A stretch of DNA of 13,830 bases from an uncultured Collinsella sp. (GTDB lineage: Bacteria > Actinomycetota > Coriobacteriia > Coriobacteriales > Coriobacteriaceae). The translations under genes were made by a program, and so were the position numbers. The notes under the pieces are model-generated. The model was not told the origin of the DNA and searched no databases. It saw only the letters and a list, made by a program, of their open reading frames with translations. Location: assembly GCA_900751755.1 (NCBI GenBank), contig CAADSP010000073.1, positions 1 through 13,830 on the forward strand. Direction: 5' to 3'. Positions 6,878 through 13,226 of this stretch are shown here, one piece after another. Within the stretch, counting starts at the first letter, position 1. Every line of letters starts with the position of its first letter.

Positions 6878-7732
6878 ATGTCCGTCCGCATTATTACCGA
6901 TTCCGCAAGCGATATGTCGCCGGCCGAGCACCCAGCACTGGCCGTTTTGCCGCTGTCCGTCACCTTTGGCACCGATGTGTACATGGATGGCATCGACATC
7001 GATCACCAGCGCTTTTACGAGATGCTCGTGGAGCGCGATGAGCTGCCCAAGACCGGCCAGGTCAACCCGTACGCGTTTTCGCAGGCGATTGCCAAGGTTC
7101 GTGAAGCCGGCGATGAGGCTGTGATTATTACCGTGGGCGCTAAGCTATCAGGCACCAATCAGAGTGCCCGTACCGCACTTGCCGAGGCGCCGGGCGGCGA
7201 CGTGTACGTGGTGGATAGCAATAACGTCACTCTGGGCGAGCGTGTCCTGGTCGAGTATGCCCTGCGCCTGGTGGATGAGGGCCGTAGTGCGGCCCAGATC
7301 GCGGCGGCCGTCGAGGCCGTCCGTGACCGCGTGGTCGTCATCGGCCTGCTCGAGACGCTGGAGTACCTGGTGCGCGGCGGTCGTCTGTCTGCTGCGGCCG
7401 GCGCCGTGGGCACGCTGCTCAACGTAAAGCCTGTGGTGGCTGTCGAGGACGGTCTGATCGTGCAGCTGGGCAAGGCGCGCGGTTCCAAGAACGGCCGCAA
7501 CCTGCTGAACCAAAAGGTCGAAAAGGCGGGCGGCATCGACTTTTCCATGCCGCTGGCGCTCGGCTATACGGGTCTTTCGGATGCGGTGCTCAAGAAGTAT
7601 ATCGAGGACAGTGCCGCGTTGTGGGCCGGCCATGCCGAGGGTGAGCTGCCCATCCACACTATCGGCGCCACCATCGGCACCCACGTGGGCCCCGGCGCTG
7701 TAGCCGTAGCCTTCTTCCGCCCCGCCAACTAG
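6878..7732 (+). CDS. DegV family protein (fatty-acid-binding)
   Basis: A 284-aa DegV (FakB-like) protein. Characterised members bind a fatty acid and present it to the kinase FakA; no fakA is in the window. Family signatures: TDSASD (7-12), KTGQVNP (58-64, at the position of the family's TSQP block), SGTNQSA (91-97, lipid-contacting Ser/Thr), LEYLVRGGRLS (161-171) and LLNVKPV (180-186). Length fits the family. The ATG at 6878 follows AGAAAGGA by 6 nt. The gap from the MarR gene contains TATACC (6813-6818) as a possible -10, but no good -35. A hairpin repeat lies 11 nt after the stop. Confidence 0.93.
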   Translation: MSVRIITDSASDMSPAEHPALAVLPLSVTFGTDVYMDGIDIDHQRFYEMLVERDELPKTGQVNPYAFSQAIAKVREAGDEAVIITVGAKLSGTNQSARTALAEAPGGDVYVVDSNNVTLGERVLVEYALRLVDEGRSAAQIAAAVEAVRDRVVVIGLLETLEYLVRGGRLSAAAGAVGTLLNVKPVVAVEDGLIVQLGKARGSKNGRNLLNQKVEKAGGIDFSMPLALGYTGLSDAVLKKYIEDSAALWAGHAEGELPIHTIGATIGTHVGPGAVAVAFFRPAN

Positions 7733-7742
7733 CTTTCCGGTC

Positions 7743-7783
7743 AAAACCACCACAAAGGGGACAGGTACCTTTGTGGTGGTTTA
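7743..7783 (+). terminator. Hairpin repeat copy 3 after degV
   Basis: CCACCACAAAGG (7747-7758) pairs perfectly with 7768-7779, extended by AAA/TTT to 15 bp. The core AAAGGGGACAGGTACCTTT has the orientation of the copy at 5208. Only three Ts follow, so termination may be weaker than at the other copies, and the MGMT gene 29 bp on could receive read-through. Confidence 0.65.
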
Positions 7784-7811
7784 TGCTGGGTTCGGTTGAA
7801 AGGAGCACGCG

Positions 7812-8132
7812 ATGGCGTCTGAGGGCTTTTTTGAACGGGTGTACGAGGTGGTCGAGCAGATCCCCGAGGGGATGGTCGCCACGTATGGTCAGGTGGCGCT
7901 GCTTGCCGGTCGACCACGAAGTGCGCGGTATGTGGGGTATGCCCTGCATAGCAATCCGCGCCCCGGCGAGATTCCCTGTCACCGCGTGGTGTTTGCCGAC
8001 GGGCGCATATGCGAGGGTTTTGCTTTTGGCGGTCCCGATGCTCAACGTGAGCTTTTGCTAGGGGAGGGTGTGGCGTTTAAGGACGACATGCACGTCGACC
8101 TGGCCGTCTGTCGTTGGCCTGCCGGACTCTAA
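7812..8132 (+). CDS. MGMT-family protein, DNA-binding/methyltransferase domain only
   Basis: A 106-aa protein covering only the C-terminal domain of O6-alkylguanine-DNA alkyltransferases. It has GMVATYGQVALLAG (20-33), then ARYVGYALHSNP (38-49), and the active-site motif PCHRVV (55-60) with Cys56. The retained Cys argues for possible alkyl acceptance; the alkyltransferase-like proteins that lack activity usually have Trp in this place. The family's N-terminal domain is absent and the C-terminus is short, as is common for small stand-alone members. The ATG at 7812 is preceded by AAAGGAG (7799-7805). Role: recognition or repair of O6-alkylguanine in DNA (family knowledge). A hairpin repeat follows. 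Confidence 0.85.
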   Translation: MASEGFFERVYEVVEQIPEGMVATYGQVALLAGRPRSARYVGYALHSNPRPGEIPCHRVVFADGRICEGFAFGGPDAQRELLLGEGVAFKDDMHVDLAVCRWPAGL

Positions 8133-8150
8133 CAGCTCTGCCGTGGCCAG

Positions 8151-8189
8151 AACCACCACAAAGGTGCCTGTCCCCTTTGTGGTGGTTTT
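8151..8189 (+). terminator. Hairpin repeat copy 4 / terminator after the MGMT gene
   Basis: CCACCACAAAGG (8153-8164) pairs perfectly with 8174-8185, with two more A-T pairs (14 bp) and TTTT (8186-8189). The 33-nt core is identical to the copy at 6168-6200, loop included. It lies 20 nt after the stop. Confidence 0.75.
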
Positions 8190-8281
8190 CTGTTGCAGGT
8201 TTACCGGGGCTAACTTATGGAGAAGCTATGGCGGCGAATATTGATGCTGCAAAGTAAACCACGGTGAACTATATTGTATTC

Positions 8282-8422
8282 AGCAACGGAGCAGGCAATA
8301 GGCGATGAAAAAGCCTGCCCTGTTGAGTTTGATTCGCATTCCTCCCCTCTGTGCGATTCAACGGTGTACTTCGGGAACGGGCCCGCCGGCAACTGACTGC
8401 CGGCGGGCCCGTTCCTGTTTAT
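8282..8422 (+). ncRNA. Candidate small RNA with C-rich loop (three stem-loops)
   Basis: A gene-free gap (8133-8525) carries a compact three-hairpin unit. Stem 1 pairs CAACGGAGCAGGC (8284-8296) with GCCTGCCCTGTTG (8313-8325), with one mismatch. Stem 2 pairs TTGATTCGCA (8329-8338) with TGCGATTCAA (8352-8361), with one T-T mismatch; its loop 8340-8350 is TCCTCCCCTCT, a pure pyrimidine stretch complementary to Shine-Dalgarno sequences. Stem 3 is a perfect 18-bp hairpin (8374-8391 with 8398-8415) followed by TGTTTAT, a moderate terminator. TATATT (8270-8275) is a suitable -10, placing the start near 8282, two bases before stem 1; the -35 is poor (CTGCAA). No frame of useful size is open. C-rich loops are typical of several Gram-positive regulatory RNAs. 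Alternative: only a terminator plus chance folding. Confidence 0.42.
8374..8420. terminator. Perfect 18-bp GC-rich hairpin, likely intrinsic terminator
   Basis: GGAACGGGCCCGCCGGCA (8374-8391), loop ACTGAC, perfect complement 8398-8415, then TGTTTAT on the + strand. There is no T-run on the minus strand, so it best fits rightward transcription, i.e. the end of the candidate small RNA. It could also block leftward read-through from trpS. Confidence 0.6.
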
Positions 8423-8463
8423 CGGGGGAGTGCAATGGGCGGAGCCGAAGCAGTCCGGCTCCG

Positions 8464-8490
8464 AAAAAGGCGGACGTCGTAGCGCCCGCC
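8464..8490 (-). terminator. Probable trpS terminator
   Basis: On the minus strand GGCGG (complement of 8486-8490) pairs with CCGCC (8469-8473), followed at once by TTTTT (8464-8468). It lies 35 nt after the trpS stop. A further inverted repeat CGGAGCCG/CGGCTCCG (8440-8447 and 8456-8463) lies just beyond, with its A-run on the wrong side for leftward termination. Confidence 0.5.
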
Positions 8491-8525
8491 CTAAAGCAAT
8501 CGAAAGCTCAAGCCAGCAAATCGGT

Positions 8526-9575
8526 CTAGTACACCATGCCCATGGCGTCCTGAACCTCTGCCAGGGTCTGATCGGCAATCTCGTTGGCGCGACGGTTGCC
8601 CTCGTGCAGGACGTCCTTCACATAGTCCAGATCGTTCTCGTAGCGCTGGCGACGCTCGCGGATCGGTGCGAAGTACTCGTTGACGGCCTCGGTCACGTAC
8701 TTCTTGAGCTGGCCGGAGCCGCCCATGCCAATCTCCTCGGCAATCTCGACCTCGGAACGGCCGGTGCAGATGGCGGCCGTCGAAAGCAGGCCGGACACGC
8801 CGGGGCGGGTCTCGGGATCGAACGTGATCATGCGCTCGGAGTCGGTCTGGCTCTTCTTGATGCGCTTGGCCGTCTCCTCGGCGGTCATCGAGATGTTGAT
8901 GGCGTTGCCGTAGCTCTTGCTCATCTTGCGACCGTCCAGGCCGGGCAGCAGCGGGGTCTCGGACAGCAGCGCGTCGACCTCGGGGAACACCTTGCCGTAG
9001 CGGTTGTTAAAGCGGCGGGCGATGGTGCGGGTGAGCTCGATGTGCGGCAGCTGGTCGCGGCCGACGGGCACCACATTGCCCTTGCAGAACAGGATGTCGC
9101 AGGCCTGGTGCACCGGGTAGGTGAGCAGAAGGCCGGTGAGCTCGTGCCCCGAGGCCTCCATCTCGGTCTTGACCGTGGGGTTGCGCGCCAGCTCGGCCTC
9201 GGACACCAGCGACAGGAACGGCAGCATGAGCTGGTTGGCGGCGGGCACGGCGGAGTGCGCGTAGATCATGGTCTTGTCGGGGTCGATTCCGCAGGCAAGG
9301 TAGTCCATGACCATGTTGTACACGTTGTCCTGGATGTGCTCGGTGGTGTCGCGGTCGGTGATGACCTGGTAGTCGGCGATGAGTACGTTGGTCCTGGCGC
9401 CCATGTTCTGCAGCTCCACGCGGCCCTTGAGGGTGCCAAAGTAGTGACCCAGGTGCAGACGGCCGGTGGGGCGGTCGCCGGTAAGCATGGTGAACTTCTC
9501 GGGCGTCTTGGCCAGGCCCTCGCGAATGGCGTTGCTCTTTTGCAGCGCGACTTCGTAGCTGTTCTCGTTTGGCAT
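8526..9575 (-). CDS. trpS: Tryptophanyl-tRNA synthetase
   Basis: Class I aminoacyl-tRNA synthetase charging tRNA-Trp in the cytoplasm; 349 aa, the usual length. GDRPTGRLHLGHYFGTL (33-49) contains the HIGH-type motif HLGH (41-44). GRKMSKSYGNA (215-225) contains KMSKS (217-221). The Rossmann core and the C-terminal anticodon-binding part are complete. The ATG at 9575 has AGGAG about 6 nt upstream; a longer open frame to 9719 has no binding site and low-complexity sequence. It lies 159 bp downstream of the sugar-1-phosphate transferase gene on the same strand, so read-through is possible. I see no T-box leader in the gap. Confidence 0.96.
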   Translation of the reverse strand: MPNENSYEVALQKSNAIREGLAKTPEKFTMLTGDRPTGRLHLGHYFGTLKGRVELQNMGARTNVLIADYQVITDRDTTEHIQDNVYNMVMDYLACGIDPDKTMIYAHSAVPAANQLMLPFLSLVSEAELARNPTVKTEMEASGHELTGLLLTYPVHQACDILFCKGNVVPVGRDQLPHIELTRTIARRFNNRYGKVFPEVDALLSETPLLPGLDGRKMSKSYGNAINISMTAEETAKRIKKSQTDSERMITFDPETRPGVSGLLSTAAICTGRSEVEIAEEIGMGGSGQLKKYVTEAVNEYFAPIRERRQRYENDLDYVKDVLHEGNRRANEIADQTLAEVQDAMGMVY

Positions 9576-9734
9576 GATTGCTCCTAACGTTCGTTCGCAG
9601 GTTTTGATGATAACGCGTTTATTGGAGGGGCGGGGCGTAAGTAGGCGAGGGGCGGGAGAGGGGTGGCTTGTGCGATGGGCGCGGCGTGGCCGCGCTTGGC
9701 CAACGGTGCCTTGGCACATCCTCGGCAGCTTGCC

Positions 9735-10934
9735 CTAGAGCTTGTGGTGGCGCTCTTCTTTGCGCTCCTCGGCTGCCTGCTCCTCCTGCTTAAAAGCGGG
9801 GTCGTCGGGGGTGACCAGCTCATCTTCGTGCGTGCGCTTGTTGTAATGGTGGAGCAGCACGGGCTCAAATAGATGTAGATGCTTGGCGAAGGCCGCCGAG
9901 CCAATGGCGAGCACGGTAAAGATGAGCACGCGCATGGGCACCTCGACCTGGTTAATCGCGGCGGCGCCGGCCGAAAGCATGATGCACCAGGCATAGATGA
10001 GCAGCACGGCCTGTTTTTGGTTGTAGCCTTCTTGGATCAGGCGGTGGTGGATGTGGCCCTTGTCGGCCTGCCCGATGCTAATGTGGGCGCGCTTGCGGCG
10101 CACAATGGCGCTAAACGTGTCGATGATGGGCACGCCGGCAACGATGAGCGGGATGATAAGCGAGGTGAGTGCGGCGGTGCGGCTCACGTTGAGCAGCGAG
10201 ATGGAGCCCAGCGCAAAGCCCAGAAGCAACGACCCCGAGTCGCCCAAGAAGATGCTTGCGGGGTTGAAGTTGTAGCGCAAAAAGGCCAGACAGGCGCCAA
10301 AGAGCGCAATGGAGAGCGCGGCGGCGTCGATGCGGCCCGAGAGAACAGCCATCGAAAACATGGTGAACGATGCGATGCCGCAGATGCCCGTGGCCAAGCC
10401 GTCGAGGCCGTCGATGAGGTTAATGATGTTGGTGAATGCCACCAGATAGATCACGGTAATGGGGTAGGCGAGCCATCCGAGCATGATCTCGCCGGGAGCA
10501 AACGGGTTGACGATGACGCCGATCCGCAGGCCGCCCATGCAGGCGATAAGCGCGGCGAGGACCTGTCCGGCCAGCTTTTGCTTGGGCGTGAGCTGGAAGA
10601 CGTCGTCGATAGCGCCGGTCGCAAAGATAACGGTAAAAGAAAGCGCAAGTATGGGGTAGCTGATGTGCAGACGGGGGTGGGGCACCAAAACGGGCGGCCA
10701 ACCCAGGTACCAGGTGCCTAGGATTTGCACAGTGCAGGCGACGACCAGGCCCAAAAACACCGCCGTTCCGCCCAAACGCGGGATGGGCTTGGTGTTGATG
10801 CGGCGCTTAGAAGGATAGTCGACGGCGTCGAGCTTGATTGCCAGGCGCTTGACCAGGGGTACCGTGAGGAAGGTCGTGATAAAGGCCGCCGCTGCCACGC
10901 ATAGGTACGGTATGTAGCTCGGGGATGAAGCCAT
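9735..10934 (-). CDS. WecA/TagO-like undecaprenyl-phosphate sugar-1-phosphate transferase (MraY family)
   Basis: A polytopic enzyme that transfers a sugar-1-phosphate (usually GlcNAc-1-P) from UDP-sugar to undecaprenyl phosphate, starting wall teichoic acid or other envelope polysaccharide. From the ATG at 10934 it has 399 aa. Family motifs in order: IDDVFQLTPKQKLAGQ (109-124), NIINLIDGLDGLATG (169-183), FLGDSGS (229-235) and GHIHHRL (293-299). These include the catalytic Asp pair and the His motif typical of the WecA/TagO branch rather than MraY. About eleven hydrophobic segments are followed by a charged cytoplasmic tail of about 35 residues. The start is weakly supported: GGCGG lies 11 nt before the ATG, and a TTG at 10952 is in frame without a better site. 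The flippase at 1558-3138 could act later in the same kind of pathway, but they are not linked. Confidence 0.93.
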   Translation of the reverse strand: MASSPSYIPYLCVAAAAFITTFLTVPLVKRLAIKLDAVDYPSKRRINTKPIPRLGGTAVFLGLVVACTVQILGTWYLGWPPVLVPHPRLHISYPILALSFTVIFATGAIDDVFQLTPKQKLAGQVLAALIACMGGLRIGVIVNPFAPGEIMLGWLAYPITVIYLVAFTNIINLIDGLDGLATGICGIASFTMFSMAVLSGRIDAAALSIALFGACLAFLRYNFNPASIFLGDSGSLLLGFALGSISLLNVSRTAALTSLIIPLIVAGVPIIDTFSAIVRRKRAHISIGQADKGHIHHRLIQEGYNQKQAVLLIYAWCIMLSAGAAAINQVEVPMRVLIFTVLAIGSAAFAKHLHLFEPVLLHHYNKRTHEDELVTPDDPAFKQEEQAAEERKEERHHKL

Positions 10935-11139
10935 GAATCTAAAAACCGCCAAGCGTCGAAGGAAAAGGTCAGAAGAACGCCATGCGCAAAGGGCATAGCC
11001 GAACCATAATACTCGACCAAGGGGGGTGCATGGAATTGCACGCAGCGATAATCACGCGCTTACCAGATATTGGGATGTTGTCGATGGCTTGTCGGGATGC
11101 CGGCGGGGATCCATATGGACTGTAATGGTGATTTTCGTC
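10935..11139. other. Gene-free spacer upstream of the WecA-like gene
   Basis: No coding signal. On the minus strand TATTAT (complement of 11006-11011) is a plausible -10 for the WecA-like gene, without a clear -35. An inverted repeat GTGCA-N6-TGCAC (11026-11041) lies where the -35 would be and could be a binding site. Otherwise I see nothing up to the end of the 6S-like RNA. Confidence 0.3.
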
Positions 11140-11310
11140 AAAAGAAAACCACCCCCCACGTTACGAAAATGAACCCACCTAAAACAGGTGGGTGCCCTCA
11201 TCGACTGTTCCAGCGTCCTTAACAACGAAGGATACCTGTACTAGGTACGACTGTGTGGGCTCCCTAAATAAACGCGACGGTTCACCCAGTTGCTCCGCGG
11301 GGGGCGGAAT
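11140..11310 (-). ncRNA. ssrS: Probable 6S RNA
   Basis: 6S RNA folds into a long rod that mimics an open promoter and binds housekeeping RNA polymerase. On the minus strand a transcript of about 171 nt has the right plan. Its 5' CCGCCCCCCGCG (complement of 11296-11307) pairs over 12 bp, two of them G-U, with 3' CGUGGGGGGUGG (complement of 11149-11160), closed by UUUUCUUUU (11148-11140). Inside the 3' strand is the small hairpin ACCCACCU-GUUUU-AGGUGGGU (complement of 11173-11193), preceded by GGGC, as in the central bubble of many 6S RNAs. The apical part holds short hairpins (UCCUU/AAGGA at 11216-11232, ACCU/AGGU at 11234-11246). TATGAT (complement of 11317-11322) is a 5-of-6 -10 box placing the start at about 11310. 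No open frame fits. It has not been tested against a covariance model. Confidence 0.7.
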
Positions 11311-11347
11311 ACCTACATCATAAAGCGGCACTTTATCGATTCCAGTC

Positions 11348-11377
11348 TTGACATTACAAAAATCGTGTCGGACGATT
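11348..11377 (+). promoter_or_regulatory. Promoter/operator region of the radical SAM gene
   Basis: A perfect -35, TTGACA (11348-11353), faces right, back to back with the leftward 6S promoter. The expected -10 region is poor (GACGAT 11371-11376), but it is overlapped by the inverted repeat AATCGT-GTCGG-ACGATT (11361-11377). A good -35, a weak -10 and an overlapping palindrome suggest a regulated promoter. The regulator is unknown. Confidence 0.4.
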
Positions 11378-11459
11378 ACGGCGCCTTGGGCTCGAGCCGT
11401 CTGTGGGGTTGATCCCTTTACGTTTGAGCTGCTGAATCGTTGTTTTGGAGCATGGTTTT

Positions 11460-12398
11460 ATGCCGACGTCGTTGACCGAACTTTTTTCGCCCGCCTGCCA
11501 TTTGTGTCCGCGCCGTTGCGGTGCGGCGCGCGATGAGGGCGCGCACGGCGTCTGCGGTGCTAACGACACGCTCAAGGTGGCCCGCGCCGCGCTTCATATG
11601 TGGGAGGAGCCGCCTATCTCGGGCGAGGCCGGTTCGGGCACGATCTTCTTTAGCGGCTGCTCGCTCAAATGTATCTACTGCCAGAACCACGAGATCTCGA
11701 CCGGCAATTTTGGCCTTGAGATTTCGCCTGAGCGCCTGGTCGAGATTATGCTGGAACTGCAGGACCAGGGTGCCAACAACATCAATTTGGTGACGGCGAC
11801 GCACTATGCGCACCTGTTGCCTGCCGCGATTGCCGCGGCACGGGCGCGCGGACTGGTTATCCCAATCGTCTACAACACGAGTGGTTACGAGCGCGCGAGT
11901 GCCGTGGCGGCGCTGGGCGACCTGGTCGATGTGTGGCTCACCGACTTTAAATATGCCGATGCCGGGCTTGCGCAGTCGCTCTCCCATATAAAGGATTACC
12001 CGCGTGTGGCCGTGTCGGGTCTGGCCCAGATGGCGCGCGAGATCGAGCGCCGCGGGGGAGAGTTGGTGGACGAGAACGGGCTTATGAAGCGTGGCATGAT
12101 CGTGCGTCACCTGGTGCTTCCGGGGCATGCAGACGATTCGTGTCGCGTGCTGGACCTGGTGTGGCAGACGGTGGGCGACGTGCCGATCTCGGTTATGAAC
12201 CAGTACACGCCCAATGCGCTCATGCGCGAGCTGGGCGGCGACCTGGCACGCGCCGTGACGCGTGAGGAGTACGAGCAGGTGCTCGACCATGCCGACGACC
12301 TGGGCTTTACGACGATGTTCTGGCAAGAGGGCGGCGCGGTAGACGAGAGCTTCACCCCCGCCTTCGACACCACCGGCGTCCTCACCAGCGCAAAGTAG
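11460..12398 (+). CDS. PflX-like radical SAM protein
   Basis: A 312-aa radical SAM protein of the COG1313 (PflX) type, often labelled pyruvate formate-lyase-activating-enzyme-like; its substrate is unproven. The AdoMet-cluster motif CSLKCIYC (Cys67, Cys71, Cys74) is complete. An N-terminal motif CHLCPRRCG (Cys13, Cys16, Cys20) plus Cys32 in GVCG is typical of this family and may bind a second metal or cluster. The ATG at 11460 is preceded by GGAG with 9-nt spacing; a TTG at 11445 is in frame but overlaps the binding site. No glycyl-radical enzyme gene lies in the window. The promoter region is shared back to back with the 6S-like RNA. Confidence 0.88.
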   Translation: MPTSLTELFSPACHLCPRRCGAARDEGAHGVCGANDTLKVARAALHMWEEPPISGEAGSGTIFFSGCSLKCIYCQNHEISTGNFGLEISPERLVEIMLELQDQGANNINLVTATHYAHLLPAAIAAARARGLVIPIVYNTSGYERASAVAALGDLVDVWLTDFKYADAGLAQSLSHIKDYPRVAVSGLAQMAREIERRGGELVDENGLMKRGMIVRHLVLPGHADDSCRVLDLVWQTVGDVPISVMNQYTPNALMRELGGDLARAVTREEYEQVLDHADDLGFTTMFWQEGGAVDESFTPAFDTTGVLTSAK

Positions 12399-12407
12399 AG
12401 CGCACGC

Positions 12408-12443
12408 CGATGATTTTTCTGGGACGGGGATAAAAAATCATCG
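12408..12443. repeat. Inverted repeat after the radical SAM gene
   Basis: CGATGATTTTT (12408-12418) is perfectly complementary to AAAAATCATCG (12433-12443), with a G-rich 14-nt loop. It begins 10 nt after the stop codon. No T-run follows on either side, so it is not a standard terminator, though it could stabilise the mRNA end. Confidence 0.5.
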
Positions 12444-12507
12444 AGAGGATCGCCTGTTCGAAAAGTTGCCAAAATAGCCGCGCCCCAAAAAGACTGGTTA
12501 TTGGGCG

Positions 12508-12535
12508 TTGACAGTTGGCGAGCCGTAGGTAAAAT
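12508..12535 (+). promoter_or_regulatory. tRNA-Ala promoter
   Basis: TTGACA (12508-12513, perfect) and TAAAAT (12530-12535, 5 of 6) with a 16-bp spacer; transcription would start about 12542, 7 nt before the tRNA. It is the best promoter in the window and may also feed the gene at 12686. Confidence 0.75.
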
Positions 12536-12548
12536 ATCGACTTGTCCT

Positions 12549-12621
12549 GGGGACGTAGCTCAGTTGGGAGAGCGCTGCCGTCGCATGGCAGAGGCCGAGG
12601 GTTCGACTCCCTTCGTCTCCA
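12549..12621 (+). tRNA. tRNA-Ala (anticodon CGC)
   Basis: A complete 73-nt cloverleaf. The acceptor stem GGGGACG/CGTCTCC includes the G3-U70 wobble that identifies alanine tRNAs. D arm GCTC-AGTTGGGA-GAGC, anticodon stem CTGCC/GGCAG with loop GTCGCAT giving anticodon CGC (reads GCG codons), 5-nt variable region, and T arm GAGGG-TTCGACT-CCCTT. The discriminator is A73. The 3' CCA is not encoded (the genome reads CCC). It has a strong promoter 7 nt upstream. Confidence 0.95.
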
Positions 12622-12635
12622 CCCTTGGATTTGAT

Positions 12636-12667
12636 AAGCCGCTGACATTGTGTCGGCGGCTTTTTTT
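12636..12667 (+). terminator. Intrinsic terminator after tRNA-Ala
   Basis: AAGCCGCTGAC (12636-12646) pairs with GTCGGCGGCTT (12652-12662), one wobble, loop ATTGT, followed by a run of seven Ts (12661-12667). It lies between the tRNA and the gene at 12686 with only 18 nt left before that ATG, so the downstream gene depends on read-through unless it has a promoter I cannot see. Confidence 0.8.
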
Positions 12668-12685
12668 AAAAGAAAGGGCTATACC

Positions 12686-13144
12686 ATGGCCGAGCTTGAG
12701 TCCCAACCATTGTCCGACGAGGAGCGCGCTGAGTTGGAAGAGCTCCGCGCTGAGAAGGCCCGCCGCGAGGCTCGGGAAGAGGCCCGTCGCGAGCGTGAGG
12801 AGCTGGCTGCCCTGCGCGCCGAGCGTGCGAAGGCCGAGGAGGTCGCCTTGAACGCCGCATCCGAGCGCAAGCCCGCGCCCGCACCCAAGCCCGCTGCTGC
12901 GAAGCCTGCACCTGCCGCGCCCAAACCTCAGCCTAAAAAGGCCGCTCGTCCCAAGTCCGTCGAGCCCAAGCCGAGCCGTGACGAGATGACCTTTGCCCAG
13001 CGCATGGTTACCTCCAAGGAACCTACGGGCGAGAACGAGATTCCTGGCATGGCGCCGGCTCAAAAAATCATCATTGTCCTTGCCCTCATCGCGTTTGTCA
13101 TCTTTATGGGCTACACGATCCTGACCAGCATGGGCCTGCTCTAA
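12686..13144 (+). CDS. Small coiled-coil protein with C-terminal membrane anchor, unknown function
   Basis: I do not recognise this 152-aa protein. It has three parts. Residues 1 to about 60 are an Ala/Arg/Glu-rich helix, probably coiled coil (SDEERAELEELRAEKARREA at 10-29 is typical). Residues 61-97 are a Pro/Ala/Lys linker with PAPKP-type repeats. Residues 127-149 are one hydrophobic segment starting KIIIVLALIAFVIF, with only LL behind it. There is no signal peptide, so a tail-anchored arrangement with the helix in the cytoplasm is likely. The ATG at 12686 follows AGAAAGGG by 7 nt; an in-frame ATG at 12650 lies inside the terminator stem and is unlikely. The nearest upstream promoter is that of tRNA-Ala. 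Low-complexity composition makes homology calls unsafe. Confidence 0.75.
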   Translation: MAELESQPLSDEERAELEELRAEKARREAREEARREREELAALRAERAKAEEVALNAASERKPAPAPKPAAAKPAPAAPKPQPKKAARPKSVEPKPSRDEMTFAQRMVTSKEPTGENEIPGMAPAQKIIIVLALIAFVIFMGYTILTSMGLL

Positions 13145-13226
13145 CCGATTTGCATCGGGCTCCATGCCCGCACGTCCGCCTCGCCCAACCCTCAACCTCT
13201 GCACAACACATCCGAAAGGTCGCCCC

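Noticed and set aside
8217..8267. Tiny open frames with nearby GGAGAAG (starts at 8217 and 8229, 9-16 codons)
   Set aside because: Too short to support; no promoter clearly drives them and no composition signal. The region is better explained by the preceding terminator and the following RNA candidate.
8440..8463. Hairpin CGGAGCCG/CGGCTCCG near the trpS end
   Set aside because: Its A-run is on the 3' side of the plus strand, wrong for termination in either useful direction; the neighbouring hairpin at 8464-8490 fits better.
8430..9587. Long open frame (385 codons) on the plus strand opposite trpS
   Set aside because: Val/Gly/Ala/His-rich shadow of the trpS reading frame with no recognisable domain.
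9879..10721. 280-codon plus-strand frame opposite the WecA-like gene
   Set aside because: Charged low-complexity translation, no start signal; the opposite strand encodes a motif-complete enzyme.
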